Source of the DNA: Lepidostoma basale | Lineage: Eukaryota > Arthropoda > Insecta > Trichoptera > Lepidostomatidae | Direction of reading: 5' to 3' | Assembly: GCA_022606425.2 (NCBI GenBank) | Contig: JAHDVF020000211.1 | Coordinates: 4,681,001-4,745,000 of the forward strand | DNA length: 64,000 nucleotides | Shown here: positions 1 to 11,935 of the stretch, piece by piece | Numbering within the stretch: the stretch's first letter is position 1 | How the letters are laid out: every line of letters begins with the position of its first letter | Position numbers and translations under genes: made by a program | Notes under the pieces: model-generated | The model's database searches: none | Seen by the model: the letters and a program-made list of their open reading frames with translations, nothing else | Told to the model about the DNA's origin: nothing

Positions 1-52
1 GGGACCTTCGGTATGTAAGTCAGACCTCTTACCACTCTGCCACGAAGGTCGA
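1..52 (-). repeat. tRNA-derived SINE (family A), cut by window start
   Basis: Read on the - strand it starts GACCTTCGTGGCAGAGTGGT, the A-box-bearing head of the SINE found in full at 1376-1597. The rest lies outside the window. Confidence 0.7.
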
Positions 53-814
53 CATTATATTATTACCTATATGTATTTACAAAGTAAAATTATTATTCGA
101 ACTACTTTGATGTTTTATACTATTTTTTTTAAAGTCATAGGGACTTATAGTAGTCCCATTGCTTTCCCTAAGCTGTTATAGGCGGACGTCGCCTTTCGTC
201 GGCTTCGCTCTATCAATCCCTAGGCCCATCCCTCATCTATGCGGGACTTACGCTACTGGGGTTTTTCTTTATACTATTGTATATTAATACTGTACCGTAG
301 AATGAAAAGCGTTGTTTTAATAAGCGAAGAATCCAGCAAGGGGGTGTGATTGGAGTGGTATACGCCAGATGGAACCAGTTTCGCATCTTTAATTAATCAC
401 CAGAACTGAACTGGGACCCAAGCAGACGGGACAGCCCATTAAGACATTGTATGACGACAATGGGGCATATCAAACGAAAAGCATTTGACTCTATTGACAC
501 CTATTGACTTGGAAGAGCATATTTATAGATTGTAATTTAGTACAATTTCTTTGTATCCTTGTCATGTGATCTAAGATCAAAAGGATAAACGGTTAATGAA
601 TACTTATTAACTGTATTCTCTTCATCAAAAATTCAAAAGGTATGCAAATATTGTGTACGATCTACAGGTATAAATAGAAGCAATTTTTGTGGCTATGAGA
701 CCTATAGATTAGACAAATACTGAACCGATTGCAACGAATTTTTCACTGTTCAATAAGTATTACTTGTTTAGAACTCGACTTTTAAGCCTACATTCTTCTT
801 CTCTCTTCTCTCTG

Positions 815-1020
815 GCTCTACAGTCCTGGGTGGACCTCGGCCGCCTCCAAAATGTTTCTCCAGCCGACCCTATCCTGAGCTCTCAACTTCCACTCCTCAG
901 GTCTAACTCCCAACAATTGCAGGTCCTTCAGAACGCCGTCAAGCCAACGAACCACGCTGCATCTTCCCTCCAATCTTGTAAATGTCAACTGTGCGGGTAT
1001 TGACAGCTCCTTCATTCTTA
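815..1020 (-). mobile_element. RTE-like LINE C-terminal fragment
   Basis: On the - strand: RWLDGVLKDLQLLGVRPEEW and KLRAQDRVGWRNILEAAEVH followed by a stop. This is the usual C-terminal end of RTE-type polyproteins. Only the last 60 or so codons remain. Confidence 0.7.
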
Positions 1021-1375
1021 TATGAATACTGGATGAATTCAGTCTACATTGATATGTACTAATTTTATTTGATGTTAGCATTTAATTATGTATGACGTGA
1101 TTCACCGCGAGATGGCGCTCGAGTCGAATTCAATAGTAGCTGTCAATCGTCATGAAATTACTACAAGTATGTTCAAGCAAAAATTTTAATCATTAATTGA
1201 TTGATATTATTGTTAACTTTTAATAATTACTGTTAATTTTTAAAACGCTTATTAATACGAATTAATCCATAATTATTTATGAAATAACTACAATAATTAC
1301 ACTGTTTGTTCAAAACCAATTAACTCACCCTATGTTGTTTTATTTGTTTTATTTGTCTTTTTTTTTTATGTACAC

Positions 1376-1597
1376 AACAGGTCGTTTGGACCCAATTACT
1401 GTGTACAATTTTTATTTTTTAGCTATTATATTGATTCTCGTGACATGTGAGAGGTAGCCAATCTATCGCCATTTTATTGTCACGTGAATTCTACACCAGA
1501 CCAGACAGTGTAACAATCACACTGCCATCGCCGGGAATCGAACCCAGGACCTTCAACATGGAAGTCAGAGCTCGTAACCACTCTGCCACGAAGGTCG
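1376..1597 (-). repeat. tRNA-derived SINE (family A)
   Basis: The - strand begins GACCTTCGTGGCAGAGTGGT (A box) and has GGTTCGATTCCCGGCGATGG (B box) about 50 bases on, as in a pol III promoter. A shared body follows (CTGGTGTAGAATTCACGTGA, ATAGATTGGC). At least six copies are in the window. Confidence 0.82.
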
Positions 1598-1787
1598 TCT
1601 TGTAAATAAATAAATAATTGTTTTTATGGTAGTTATTTTTCTTTGGTTTAATAAACTTTTAATTGTACAATATAAAATTGAGATATTTATATATCGTACG
1701 CTCAATAGAACTCTGGCTTAACTCAAAAAAGCAAGTTTCGCTCAATCCGACATGAGTCGGTGTTTTAACAAAAACAGTCGAAAAACA

Positions 1788-1882
1788 CGTACGAATGGAT
1801 AGCGTTAACATTGTGAACGATTATCGTACGTACGAATGGATATCGTTAACATTGTGAAAAATAGATGGATAGCGTTAACACA
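1788..1882 (+). repeat. Short tandem repeat, about 40-bp unit
   Basis: GAATGGATAGCGTTAACATT is repeated about three times with small changes, with an inverted CGTACGTACG between units. Confidence 0.65.
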
Positions 1883-2451
1883 AGCCTCTGTCTAATGTTA
1901 ACTCAATTATGACCTAAACCATAATCGGTCAGTTTAATATTAAGCGTGCGATATGTTAAATGTGTATTATTTTTGTAAAAGTAAAACGTATAAAACAAAA
2001 CATGTATTAAAGTATCAACATTGTTATTTAAAATTAACTTTCAATTACCAAAAAGCTATTACAATATTTACGTATATAATAATTCACTATCCAAAGACGC
2101 AACATACAGTTAACATTTTTTTTAATACGAAGTTAAATGAAACGAAAATAAAAATAAAATAATTTCTCAAGGCGGCCCTGTCCACCGTCCATCAGCAATA
2201 AGCGGAGAGGCGCCATGATGATTATAACGAATGTTTTATTATTTACGCCTATTCATTTATAACTGAATTCAATCAATCAAAACCGATCTAATTCTGTCGC
2301 CTGACGCACGAGCTTCAAGTGAATCAATAGAAATAGAAAGCAATTGAACGCAAATTAATTTTGACGGCCGCAGAGCTTCTACCGTCTTTAGCTATGTTTG
2401 TAGCTTCGTGAAAAAATAAAAAAATAAAAATAAAAACATCCAAAAAGTTTT

Positions 2452-2522
2452 GGAGGAGCTGGGATTTGAACCCAGGACTTTCAGCATGCGAAGCAGACAC
2501 TCTACCACTGAGTTACACCCCC
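2452..2522 (-). tRNA. tRNA-Ala(CGC)-like gene or pseudogene
   Basis: 71 bases on the - strand fold as a cloverleaf: acceptor GGGGGTG/CTCCTCC with one wobble and one T-T mismatch, D stem ACTC/GAGT perfect, anticodon loop TTCGCAT giving CGC on a stem with one mismatch, and T arm CTGGG/CCCAG perfect with loop TTCAAAT. A TTTTT run, a pol III stop, follows within about 10 bases. The two mismatches make a pseudogene or SINE head possible. Confidence 0.5.
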
Positions 2523-2859
2523 GGCGAGCAGAGCCGCCAAAATAGGGCTTATAAACTTAGAATAAATTTGAAAATGTTCTTTTTACTATTTTTCAACATT
2601 TTGTTTTTCTTATCCATTTTTAATGTGTTTGTATATTTATTTTCGCCGAGTATTCATTTTGTAATAATTATTAAGTATACCTAATAATACATTTGAAAAG
2701 GGCTCGTTGACAATATTTAGTTCAACTTTATGTTTAACTTATTAAACGCTAAGGCATGTATATTGAATATTTAATAGTAATTTTATTATAGTTATCATTT
2801 ATTAATAATATGTACTGTTAAACCTATTAATATTAGACATATTTGAGTCCACACCGGCC

Positions 2860-5030
2860 GTGAAGCTATAAGTGGCATAGGTCATAGGGCATTAGGTAGT
2901 CCACGAGGTCGACCGCAAATTCTAACCCAAACAAACCAGATTTCTCCGTCTGAGATGGGTCAATAAACCGCTTATTCAAGAACGAAAGGGACGGAGAGGA
3001 ACATCGTAACAAGAGACAGAGAAAACCCCCGTCCTAGGAGCGACATCCTACAGCGCAATAAAGAAGTGAAATAGGAAATATGTCTGCCAAACATTGATCT
3101 CGGGGAGACGTAGCGAACGAAAGAGAAGTCCCTTATCCGAGAGCGACAGCCAAATTGGTACGTCCTTTGAAACGACCTCCACAATCGACACAAACGCGGC
3201 CAACTTCAGATTAAATAAATTCATTTGAAGCTCCGAAGCGCGCGAATTTGTTCCTATGCTTTACACATCTCGTGTGTATGATTCAAAAATATTTATAACT
3301 TCCACTTCAAAACATTACCGTCGAGTTTTTATTTTGTACAACGTAAATATCGGTTTGACATTTACGAACAATGCATCACTCGTTTGCAACATCGATTACG
3401 GAAGCTCGTAATAAAGCAGGATGGATATATAGAAAGGGTAGGAATATACGTGTAAAGGAAGAGTTCAGACGATCTGAATGAGCGGAAAATTCCACGGTTA
3501 TTGGAGCAGTACGCGTGCGCAAAACGGAACGCGAGAACCACGAGTTGATTTTGAATATCGATGGAATACCGATACAGAAATAGTTTCAGTTTTCAGTAAA
3601 GCTTGGATTTATGGGCAATGTTTATTGCGTTTCTCGATGGTAAATGTTCCCAATCACATTTAAAAATTAGTCACGTACAGTAAGAATGAAAGTACCTACA
3701 AAATGGGCACGCTTTCAAAGCGAACTAAAAATACATTTCGTAAGATGTCAGAAATTGTAACTCATCGTTTGCAATTATAGAAAATTACGCATTGTCTGAA
3801 ATGTCAATTATGTGCCAAAACGATTTATTACTTTGCCTAAAATATTGCCATAATATTTATACCTTATATGGCAACTACCTTCAAACTATAAATAAATTAA
3901 TGTTTATACATTTTAAACAACACATTTTCCTAAATATCGCATTTATACCATCATTAAAGCAGAATGAATAGACATATAATAATTTTCCTATCAAAATCTT
4001 TAAATATTATAGATAGAAATGATCAACAAATCATAGTTAAAGCAATCTGTAGAAACCATATTTCAATACTGTTTTTAATTCTAATTGCTTAAAATTAATG
4101 AGAATCATAAATCCTTAGTACCTAATAATAAAATATGCATTTAAAAGTATAAGATTTTTCTATGAAAATACCTCTTTGACCTTCTGTTCGTATTTTTCTT
4201 TTGTTATTTAATTACTTTTAAAAAAATCATGTAGATTTTAGCAACAAAAAAGGTTCCATTTTACTATCTTCGGTTTATTTTTAAGACTCAAATCTCAGCT
4301 AAAAAAAACCTAATATCGTCCTTGAGAAACTTTAAGTGAAATATTTTCTGTTTTGTTTTTTTGTAACAATCGAATTTTGTGTTTTTAAACAAAAACATAT
4401 TTATGTAATACTATCGAGTTGTCTGTTTTAAAGTTAACCGGTTTCGCTCGCAGCCGAGTTTCGTCAAGGAAATAAAACATTTTGATTATGATATCTTTCA
4501 AGCAAGAAACCGGTTGGTTTTTAAATAAACAAATGTATACTAAAAACAATTTCAATAACTAATTATTTTTTACATATATATAACAACTTCGTATGGTGTC
4601 GGAGAAATGTGTAAACGATAAGGAAGCAAGAGAAGTATTCATAATAATAATAGTATGTTAACTTTTGAAACGCCGTTTTTGTGATGTAATCACCTCAAGG
4701 GCGCATTAAGACGCATTAAGCCCATTAAATATGTCAGAAAGAACAGTATGACGGTCCATTCCTTCTGCCTACCTTTTCCAAGAGATGGCGTGATGGTTAG
4801 TTTGTTTGATAGTTTTAAAACAACTTTAAAAAAATAGACTAACATCTCAAATAAATGGTAACAGAATTTATGAAACAATATCCCATGTGACAACAAATCA
4901 TAACTCATTATCAATATTTTTCGTCGAAAATACTATGTTTTAAATGCCAATATTTAAAGGGGGGTTTTTTGTTCTTATTTGCTCTTTTTATATTGTTAAC
5001 TAATTGTTTATACAAGTAAATATTATAAAT
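2860..5030. other. No gene recognised
   Basis: 2860-3250 is GC-richer with many purines but gives no recognisable protein. The rest is AT-rich. The only motif I can support is the hammerhead-like sequence at 4434-4470. Confidence 0.4.
4434..4470 (-). ncRNA. Hammerhead-like motif, degenerate
   Basis: Core TTGACGA, stem II CTCG-GCTG-CGAG, GAAAC and the ACCGGT palindrome followed by T. The core C is changed. Confidence 0.35.
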
Positions 5031-5034
5031 AAAT

Positions 5035-5130
5035 AAACAAGGAACCGGGTCGTGTCTAGGCTTGAACACAAGTCCCCTAGATCAAAAGTCAATCGTTCTC
5101 TTCCTTAGGCCACCACCTGGAATATTAACA
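5035..5130 (-). repeat. tRNA-derived SINE (family B), head
   Basis: The - strand reads CCAGGTGGTGGCCTAAGGAA and GTTCAAGCCTAGACACGACC, matching 62850-62945. It lies 50 bases from a second, oppositely oriented copy. Confidence 0.65.
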
Positions 5131-5184
5131 AATTAACAAAATGATGAGTAACAGGACCATTTTATTAATGCCCGTTTTACGTCG

Positions 5185-5330
5185 GGTGAGGCAGGGTTCG
5201 CTGATTGCTGATCCAAGAGATTTGGGTTCAAGCCTGAACACGACCCGATTCCTTTTTCATAATAACGATTTCTGCTCAATTTGGACAGTATCCAATACAT
5301 TATAATACCATTGATTTAATAGTAATATCA
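5185..5330 (+). repeat. tRNA-derived SINE (family B)
   Basis: GCTGATTGCTGATCCAAGAG, GGGTTCAAGCCTGAACACGA (B-box-like), then TTCCTTTTTCATAATAACGA and a decayed tail shared with 62850-63015. Confidence 0.68.
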
Positions 5331-5336
5331 TTTGTG

Positions 5337-5660
5337 TTCTTCTTCTTCTTCTTCTTCTTCCTCAGCCTATTCCCGCCAACTCCTGGACAAAGGCCTCCAT
5401 TCGTTTCCATGTCACTCTGTCCTGTGCAGACTGCATCCAGGTTATTCCGACGTGTCTGTTCAGATCATCCTTCCACCGTAGTTGCGGTCGCCCTGCACTT
5501 CTCTTTGCCGTCCACGGTCTCCAAGTTAGCAGTCTTCTTGTCCACTTTTCATCTGAGCTTCTGGCTACGTGACCTGCCCATTACCATTTTAGAGTCGCCA
5601 CCCGGTGGATGATGTCAGTGACCTTTGTTTTTTCTCTCACCGTTTCGTTTCTGACTCTGT
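5337..5660 (-). mobile_element. RTE-like LINE C-terminal fragment
   Basis: The - strand reads, with one frameshift, RNETVREKTKVTDIIHR, GHVARSSDEKWTRRLL, GRPQLRWKDDLNRHV and AQDRVTWKRMEAFVQELA, then a stop and an AAG repeat (CTT run on +). It is a different RTE-like family from family 1. Confidence 0.75.
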
Positions 5661-5914
5661 CTTTTAAGCTCATTTGTGTTAGTCTTTAAAAAATATGTAA
5701 TATACAAAGTGCACCCACACATCAAAATTATTAAACATTTCAACATTTGCGGTGTCATCAATTCTGTGTAAAATCCAATGACACCAAATCAACAAAATAC
5801 CCAAAGTCCTCCAATTTAAGTTAATTATTTTTGTTGGTTCTTGGATGCCACTTGGATATTTAATGTGGTAGTATCCCGTTGCGTTCTACATTAATTTGTA
5901 AACTGAAGGATATT

Positions 5915-6115
5915 TTAACCCGATTACCGTATACAACTTTTTGGCTATTGATTCTTATTACAAGTGATAAGTATTTAATCTATCGCCATTTTATTGTCAC
6001 GTGAATTCTACACCAGACCGAAGATAGTGTGACAATCATACTGCCATCGCCGGGAATCGAACTCGGGACATTCGGTGTGGCAGTCATAGTTCTTGCCACT
6101 CTGCCACGAAGGTCG
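5915..6115 (-). repeat. tRNA-derived SINE (family A)
   Basis: Same head and body as 1376-1597: GCCGGGAATCGAACTCGGGA, TATTGTCACGTGAATTCTAC and ACTCTGCCACGAAGGTC on +. Confidence 0.8.
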
Positions 6116-6639
6116 ACGATGTATATATATTTCAGAAACATTTAAGCATTAATATGTACGAGTATAAGCCATTTGTATTATATATGTTTTGTGTCTCCAT
6201 AGACATTGTGAATTGCACAATTTAAGATTCAATAAGCCTCTTCGCCACAGTCGGTTAGGTACGCTCAATTAATTAAATTGTTTTCGGTTTATTGTCTCGT
6301 TGGAACACAATGCTGACATCATTGTTGTGAGTAAGTACTGTTGTATAAAACTAATAATACTGCAAACATTTACAGTACTTGTATAATACGGATGCATTCA
6401 AAAACATTACATGCATTTCTACAGCTCGTTGAATTCCCCGGTGAATCATCATTAGTAGATATCGACATAACCGATATTTTAAATATTATAAATTGACGGA
6501 AGACTAGAGGTCTTGAAGCATATACAAGTTTGCTTTAAAAACTCTAAAAGGGAAACGTTCTCAAGGGCGTCGGAGGAAACACTTTAAGGACTCACAAAAA
6601 GCGAACCTCCAAAGGACTAACATTGATAGTGAATGCTGG

Positions 6640-7134
6640 GGAAAGACTGCAGAAGACAGATGGCTGGTTGTCGACCCATACTCTAGATTATTCTCAGAAC
6701 TATATTTCATGGTTTTTAACAGCCTAGACGCGTAAATAGTTTTAAAAGTTCTGCATCATCCGGCTCCTTATAAAGCTGCAGCTTCGAAGAGATGGGCATC
6801 TCATAACCCATTTCTTTAGATTACTCAGGGGATATTTCGAGAACTCGGCCGTGCTGGAGGGTGTTCGACTTTTTGCCCTGATAGATATATAGCTCCGACA
6901 GCGAGAGCAAAGATTGTTTTACCTACCGGCTACGGCACCTAATCTGCTGAACGCGGTCTCTTCGGCAGTTCGACGTATTTCATATTAGTGAAAGTACGTT
7001 CAGAAGGCAAATACTCAAATACAAATATATGTATACTATACACACCATATTATTTTACCTGTTCTCAATAGATGCATTAAAAATAAATTTTGTAATGTCT
7101 ATTGATGAAATAAACTGATTTGATTTGAAAAAGA
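6640..7134 (+). mobile_element. CR1/Jockey-like LINE 3' end
   Basis: Decayed coding sequence shares blocks with the - strand of 51950-52600 (GGGGATATTTCGAGAACTCG, CGGCCGTGCTGGAGGGTGTT). It ends in CAATAGATGCATTAAAAATA and AATAAACTGATTTGATTTGA. Four copies in the window share this 3' end. Confidence 0.7.
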
Positions 7135-7693
7135 TTGAATACAACGTGTCCCGTAAATTCTACATTTCACGATATAAATAAATTTAAATGTGACAATCAA
7201 TCGAACTATCAATTTTGCTTATTATTTAACGGTTTTATATAATATTAATATAAGAGTGAATTTATATTGTATTTCAAGGAAGAACGTTGTTTATTTGATA
7301 TTACTGACAGCATGACCGCGGACATGCGACATAATTAAAATACCAATTATCTGATAAAGTAATCTTTGAATCCGATAAAATCAACGGTGCTAATAAAACG
7401 ATCGGTTTATGGTACCTTTACTACGCAGCTTACGTACATTTTTACGAGTTTTCCAATTTTCTCGGGGTTTTAGAGCCCAGACATCCTTGGATTACGGAAT
7501 ATATTAATCTAGATTTTGTCTCTCGCACCAGCGGAGTATTAAGAATCCCGTTTATACAAGGTTACTAGAATCTTCTGATTTTACAGACAGAGATAATGAA
7601 ACATAACATAAATCATTTGTTTTTTACGCAAGGTTTAACCACATAATGATTGACAAAATGCATAACTTATTTATTGTATCTTGAACAATTATA

Positions 7694-8979
7694 TTAGGTC
7701 CTTACATATGAAATTGGCGTTTTGCCGTACTGAAAACTTTCATCTCAAATATCTTCTCTTTGGTTAGGAATTCCAAATTCAAATTTATACAGCTATTTAC
7801 TCAAGTATTTGTGTTTCGAAAATTATAATTCATTTGTTTTTTCCTCAATTGTTTTTTTTCTTTGCGTCACTCAGTTTACAAAATGTAAAACTTGAAATAT
7901 CGCGTTATTTACGAGTACGAGTTCCACCGTGGCACCAGTGCTGCAGAAACGGCTCGAAGGATTAATGATGTGTATGGCGACGGTGCCGCAAAAGAAAACA
8001 CAGTGCGTTTTTGGTTCCAACGTTTTCGTTCTGGAAATTTCGACCTGCAGAACAAGCCCCGTGGACGGCCGGAGACCAAAGTTGATAATGAAGAATTGAA
8101 GGCTATTGTGGAAGCGGATCCATCGCAAACCACGTGCGAGTTAGCTGCAGGCTGCGGTGCTAGTGATAAAACTGTTTTAATCCACTTGAAGTAAATTGGG
8201 AAGGTGAAAAAGCTTGAAAGGTGGGTACCTCACGAATTGAGTGAAGCAAATCAACAAACGCGCGTTGACTGCTGCGTTGCATTACTCAACCGGCACAATA
8301 ATGAAGGGATTTTGAATCGAATCATTACCTGTGATGAAAAGTGGATCCTGTATGATAATCGGAAGCGCTCATTGCAATGGCTGAACCCTGCCGAACCAGC
8401 CAAACCATGCCCCAAGCGAAAATTGACTCCAAAAAAGTTTCTTGTGAGCGTTTGGTGGACTAGTGCTGGTGTCGTTCACTACAGCTCTCTTAAATCTGGC
8501 CAGACGATTACGGCAGATGTCTATTGTCAGCAACTGCAAACCATTATGGAAAAGCTAGCTGCTAAACAACCGAGGCTGGTTAATCGCTCTAGGCCACTGC
8601 TGCTTCATGATAACGCTAGACCACACACTGCACAACAGACGGCTACCAAATTAGAAGAGCTTCAATTGGAATGTCTAAGACATCCACCGTACTCTCCGGA
8701 CCTTGCCCCAACAGATTACTATTTTTTTCGAAATTTGGATAACTTCTTGCAAGGGAAAAAATTCAACTCCGATGGGGCAGTCCAAACCGACTTCAAAGAT
8801 TTTATTGATTCCCGTCCGAATGGTTTTTTAGTAAAGGGATCGATGAACTACCTATGAGATGGCAAAAGTGCATAGATAGCAATGGTACATACTTTGATTA
8901 AATAAATATATTATATTTAAAAAAAATCAACTTTATGTTCCTCCCATACAAAACGCCAATTTCATATGTAAGGACCTAA
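7694..8979 (+). mobile_element. Mariner element, nearly full length
   Basis: A 1286-bp unit bounded by 31-bp perfect terminal inverted repeats (7694-7724 and 8949-8979, starting TTAGGTCCTTACATATG) and flanked by TA target duplications. It encodes a broken mariner transposase. Intact TIRs and only a few lesions suggest a fairly recent insertion; it could perhaps still be mobilised in trans. Confidence 0.93.
7883..8901 (+). pseudogene. Mariner transposase, broken
   Basis: The product would cut and paste the element via a DD34D RNase-H fold. The N-terminal helix-turn-helix region reads YRVIYEYEFHRGTSAAETAR, and the catalytic Asp residues lie in TCDEKW, LLHDNARPH and YSPDLAPTDYYFF, with 34 residues between the second and third. 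Three lesions are visible: a TAA directly after the first ATG (7886-7888), a TAA at 8192-8194 between HLK and IGKVKKLERWVPHE, and a single-base loss in the T run near 8824-8829 that shifts the last 25 or so codons. The original end is the TAA at 8899-8901. No functional transposase can be made from this copy. Confidence 0.92.
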
Positions 8980-8989
8980 TATAAATACG

Positions 8990-9150
8990 AATGAATACGT
9001 CTGTTTTCTAGAAGTTTTATTATAGTTTATGAGAATGACATGTTTCGCCTTTCTCAGGCATAATGTAATGCCTTAGTTAGGCGAAATATGTGACTCCAAA
9101 ACCTATAATAATATTTCACTTCTAGAATACAGACGTTTTCATTCGTATTA
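8990..9150. repeat. Palindromic repeat carrying two hammerhead-like halves
   Basis: Left arm (CGAATGAATACGTCTGTTTT, CTAGAAG) is mirrored at the right (CTTCTAGAATACAGACG, CATTCGTATT). Each half carries GCCT...AGGC-GAAAC or GAAAT and ATGTC or ATGTG. It starts 10 bases after the mariner at 8979. Confidence 0.55.
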
Positions 9151-9873
9151 ATTAAACATATAACATTAAAATATGTGTATTTTGACATGGACTTGGATAT
9201 TCTGGCATACAGAGATTCAACTCTAATGGCTATTCCTCTGGCGTCTGTTGGAAATCTGATTTGATGGTCATTTTATGCTGGGGCTAGATGCATGGCCCGG
9301 AGTGTTCTTTCGAAAGATAACGAAGGAAGATTTAGGATCTATTCTAATGTCCCAGTTTTTTCTAGGCCTTGACTGTATTAATAAGACCGGTAAATTTGCA
9401 TTGTAAAGTGTGATGGGATCAGCCTTGTTTTTTTTTAAACTAATTCTGTCAAATGCACAAACTGTAAATTTGTATGAAATATTATTTCATCTCCTAATAG
9501 CAGTTATAATGAGGATACCGTGCGTGTGTTTATTCCTTAATGTTGCGACAATTTTATCTTCACAATATCCCTCTGGCTGTACGCAAGGCAAGCTGTCTCC
9601 AATTTTAAATTAAATGTTTTTGACCTTGGTGGTAATTTCAACTTGAAGGATTCCATTAACCCTTTCAGCGTATTGATTCATAATTATATGTACACAAGGG
9701 AGAAGTTTCTTTTTATTGTACTTTTTTTATATGTTTTAAACTAGCAACACTTGAACATTACATTTCATATTTAACATTTTATAATGCGGTTGACGATCGA
9801 GAAACATATTATGGCATGACAAATTAATCAAATTTTAAATGTCTGCAATGTTAGAAGTCGCAAGAATCGATGT

Positions 9874-10630
9874 GTGAAACAAGTCCATATATGGCAAATT
9901 ATTTTTTCAAGCCACAATAAGTAAATTTTTTGTTTACCCTTTAAACTTTTATTATTTTTTTATTGATTGGAAGTTCTGGTCCCAACCCTAATGTATGGAA
10001 GCGAAGCATGGAACTGGCAGAAGAAGGATGAGAGTAGAATAAATGCGGTAGAGATGAGGTCCCTAGGACGGATGTGTGGTAGAACGATATACGACAGAAT
10101 CTCAAATGCTGATATAAGAAAGGAATGTAGAGCGGAAGAAGGTTTTACAAACAAAATTATGAAAGGATTGCTGCGTTGGTTCGGACATATGGAACGCATG
10201 GATGGAGAAAGAATGGTTAAGATAGTATACGTTAATTATGTAAATGGGGTACGAAGTCGAGGCAGACCGAGGAAAACATGACATGACCAAATCAATCAAA
10301 TTTTTAAAGGTTGGTCATGTTAGAAGTCGGAGGAATCGACGTGCGTGTATGACTCGTTGTATGAATGTGGAGGAAGCTAGAGAGGTTTGCCAGGACAAAG
10401 TAGTGTGGCTGTCCATTCTCTCTTTGCCTACCCCTACGGGGAAACGTCGTGATGGTTTGTTTGTTTGTTTGTTTTGATTGTTTTATGCATCTATCCATGA
10501 ATTGTTTTTTTTCTTTTCTGTTTATGTGGTTACAAAACTGGATACATGAAAAACTGGATAATTGGAAAACCTGGTTAATTGACCATCGTAGGCCTGGTCC
10601 CTTGAAATTCCAATTATCCAGGTTCCACTG
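9874..10630 (+). mobile_element. Pogo-like element split by an RTE-like insertion
   Basis: The parts 9874-9960 and 10479-10630 match 47978-48040 and 48335-48518 of the pogo copy in mael intron 2. They end with the same terminal repeat (TCCAGGTTCCACTG then TA). The interval between them is an RTE-like LINE fragment, so that element inserted into the pogo copy. Confidence 0.7.
9961..10478 (+). mobile_element. RTE-like LINE 3' fragment (family 1, GTTT tail)
   Basis: Codes for the region after the reverse transcriptase: VPTLMYGSEAWNWQKKDESR, RRMCGRT-type and RWFGHMERMDGERM motifs, then RSRRNRRACMTRCMNVEEAR. It ends in a (GTTT)n tail. It is 5'-truncated and inserted into a pogo-like element. Confidence 0.8.
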
Positions 10631-10699
10631 TATTACCAAACTGTCTAAAGCGTCACAAACGATATCAATTACACGCATTTTAATTTTACGACTTATTTA

Positions 10700-11790
10700 T
10701 TAATTCGGTGCTGAAGGGGTTAAGCTTATTGTCTGGCAAAGCTAAAAATTACCAGATCGATCTGCTCAATTTCAATTGATTTCCATGAAATAGTTGATAT
10801 TGCAAAATAAAACTATTAACCGCAACAGATAATGTACGCAATTCTTACGTAAATGTAGACTCGAGATGAAGCCATCCATGATTTTGTACTTGTTAAAAAT
10901 TAAATCTACGTATCACCGTTTAAATATGAAACAAAATTATTAAAATATATTTCAAACTTCACTAGAATATTTTCCCGCTTACACGAAAATGATTGACTCT
11001 TGAATTACGTTTCTACTATCCGTTTCATTGCGGCATAATTTTCTATCTATCCATCATGAAGATAATACTTTCGGACTTATTAACAAAATACCCAGAAAAA
11101 ATGATCCCCCAGTAAACAGATCAGCCAATAACATGTCAATTTTTAATCTATTAACTGCTCATGAATATGTATCAATAAATAATGTATTTACATATATAAA
11201 ATAAACCCATTTACAATGTATGGAAAACCATTAGGATCAAATAGGCTTTTGGAAATTTGCTTATTTTTAAATCATAATATAAATAGCCAAAACGGTTGTC
11301 ATCAAAGAAAGAATTCGAGGATTGAATTTTGAATACAAGAGAGCGAGAGAGAAATACCTATGCGAAATGCAAACAATGCGAATGCCCAAGAACGTTTCTG
11401 GATTATTTTAAATTTTGTTCTGATTATTGGTGTGTGACATTAAACAAACAAACATACCATGAAACTTAATATATAATTTGGTTAGTTCCTTGAATATTTG
11501 CAACTAGTCAGAATATTATATAAATAGGCAAAAATCCGTACGTTTGTAGTCAAATAAAGAATACGATAATTGAATTTTGAATACAAGAAAGCGAGAGGAA
11601 TAATGTAATTTTCTCCGAAAGTGATTCGAAATGCACACAATGCGTATGCCCGAAAACGTTTCTGTATTATTTTGATTATTGTTGTACCACATGAATAAAG
11701 ACAAACAATGAAACTTAATGTAGATTTTGGTTTACTTCAATGGATATTTTACGGGCTGCAACTAGTTAAATATATTTCTAGTAATTAAAA
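10700..11790. other. AT-rich intergenic sequence
   Basis: Nothing recognisable, except that about 11270-11410 and 11510-11700 are similar to each other (ATTGAATTTTGAATACAAGA, GCGAGAG, GAAAACGTTTCTG): a diverged local duplication of unknown origin. Confidence 0.4.
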
Positions 11791-11794
11791 TAGA

Positions 11795-11935
11795 TTCTCA
11801 CGCTGTCTTTGGTCTGATAGAATTCACGTGACATTAAAAATGGCGTTAGATTAGCTACTTATAACTTTTACTGAGAGTCAACAGCTATAAATTGTATACA
11901 GTAATTGGATTCAAGTAACCTGCTATATACGAAAT
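11795..11935 (+). repeat. SINE (family A), body only
   Basis: CACGCTGTCTTTGGTCTGAT, GAATTCACGTGACATTAAA, GGCGTTAGATTAGCTACTTA and AATTGTATACAGTAATTGG match the body. The tRNA-like head is missing. Confidence 0.65.

Noticed and set aside
818..1003. A + strand frame over 764-1003
   Set aside because: The real coding signal is the opposite strand (RTE-like C-terminus); the + frame is its shadow.
3478..3663. A 61-codon frame starting MSGKFHGYW
   Set aside because: Short, no motif, no supporting gene context.
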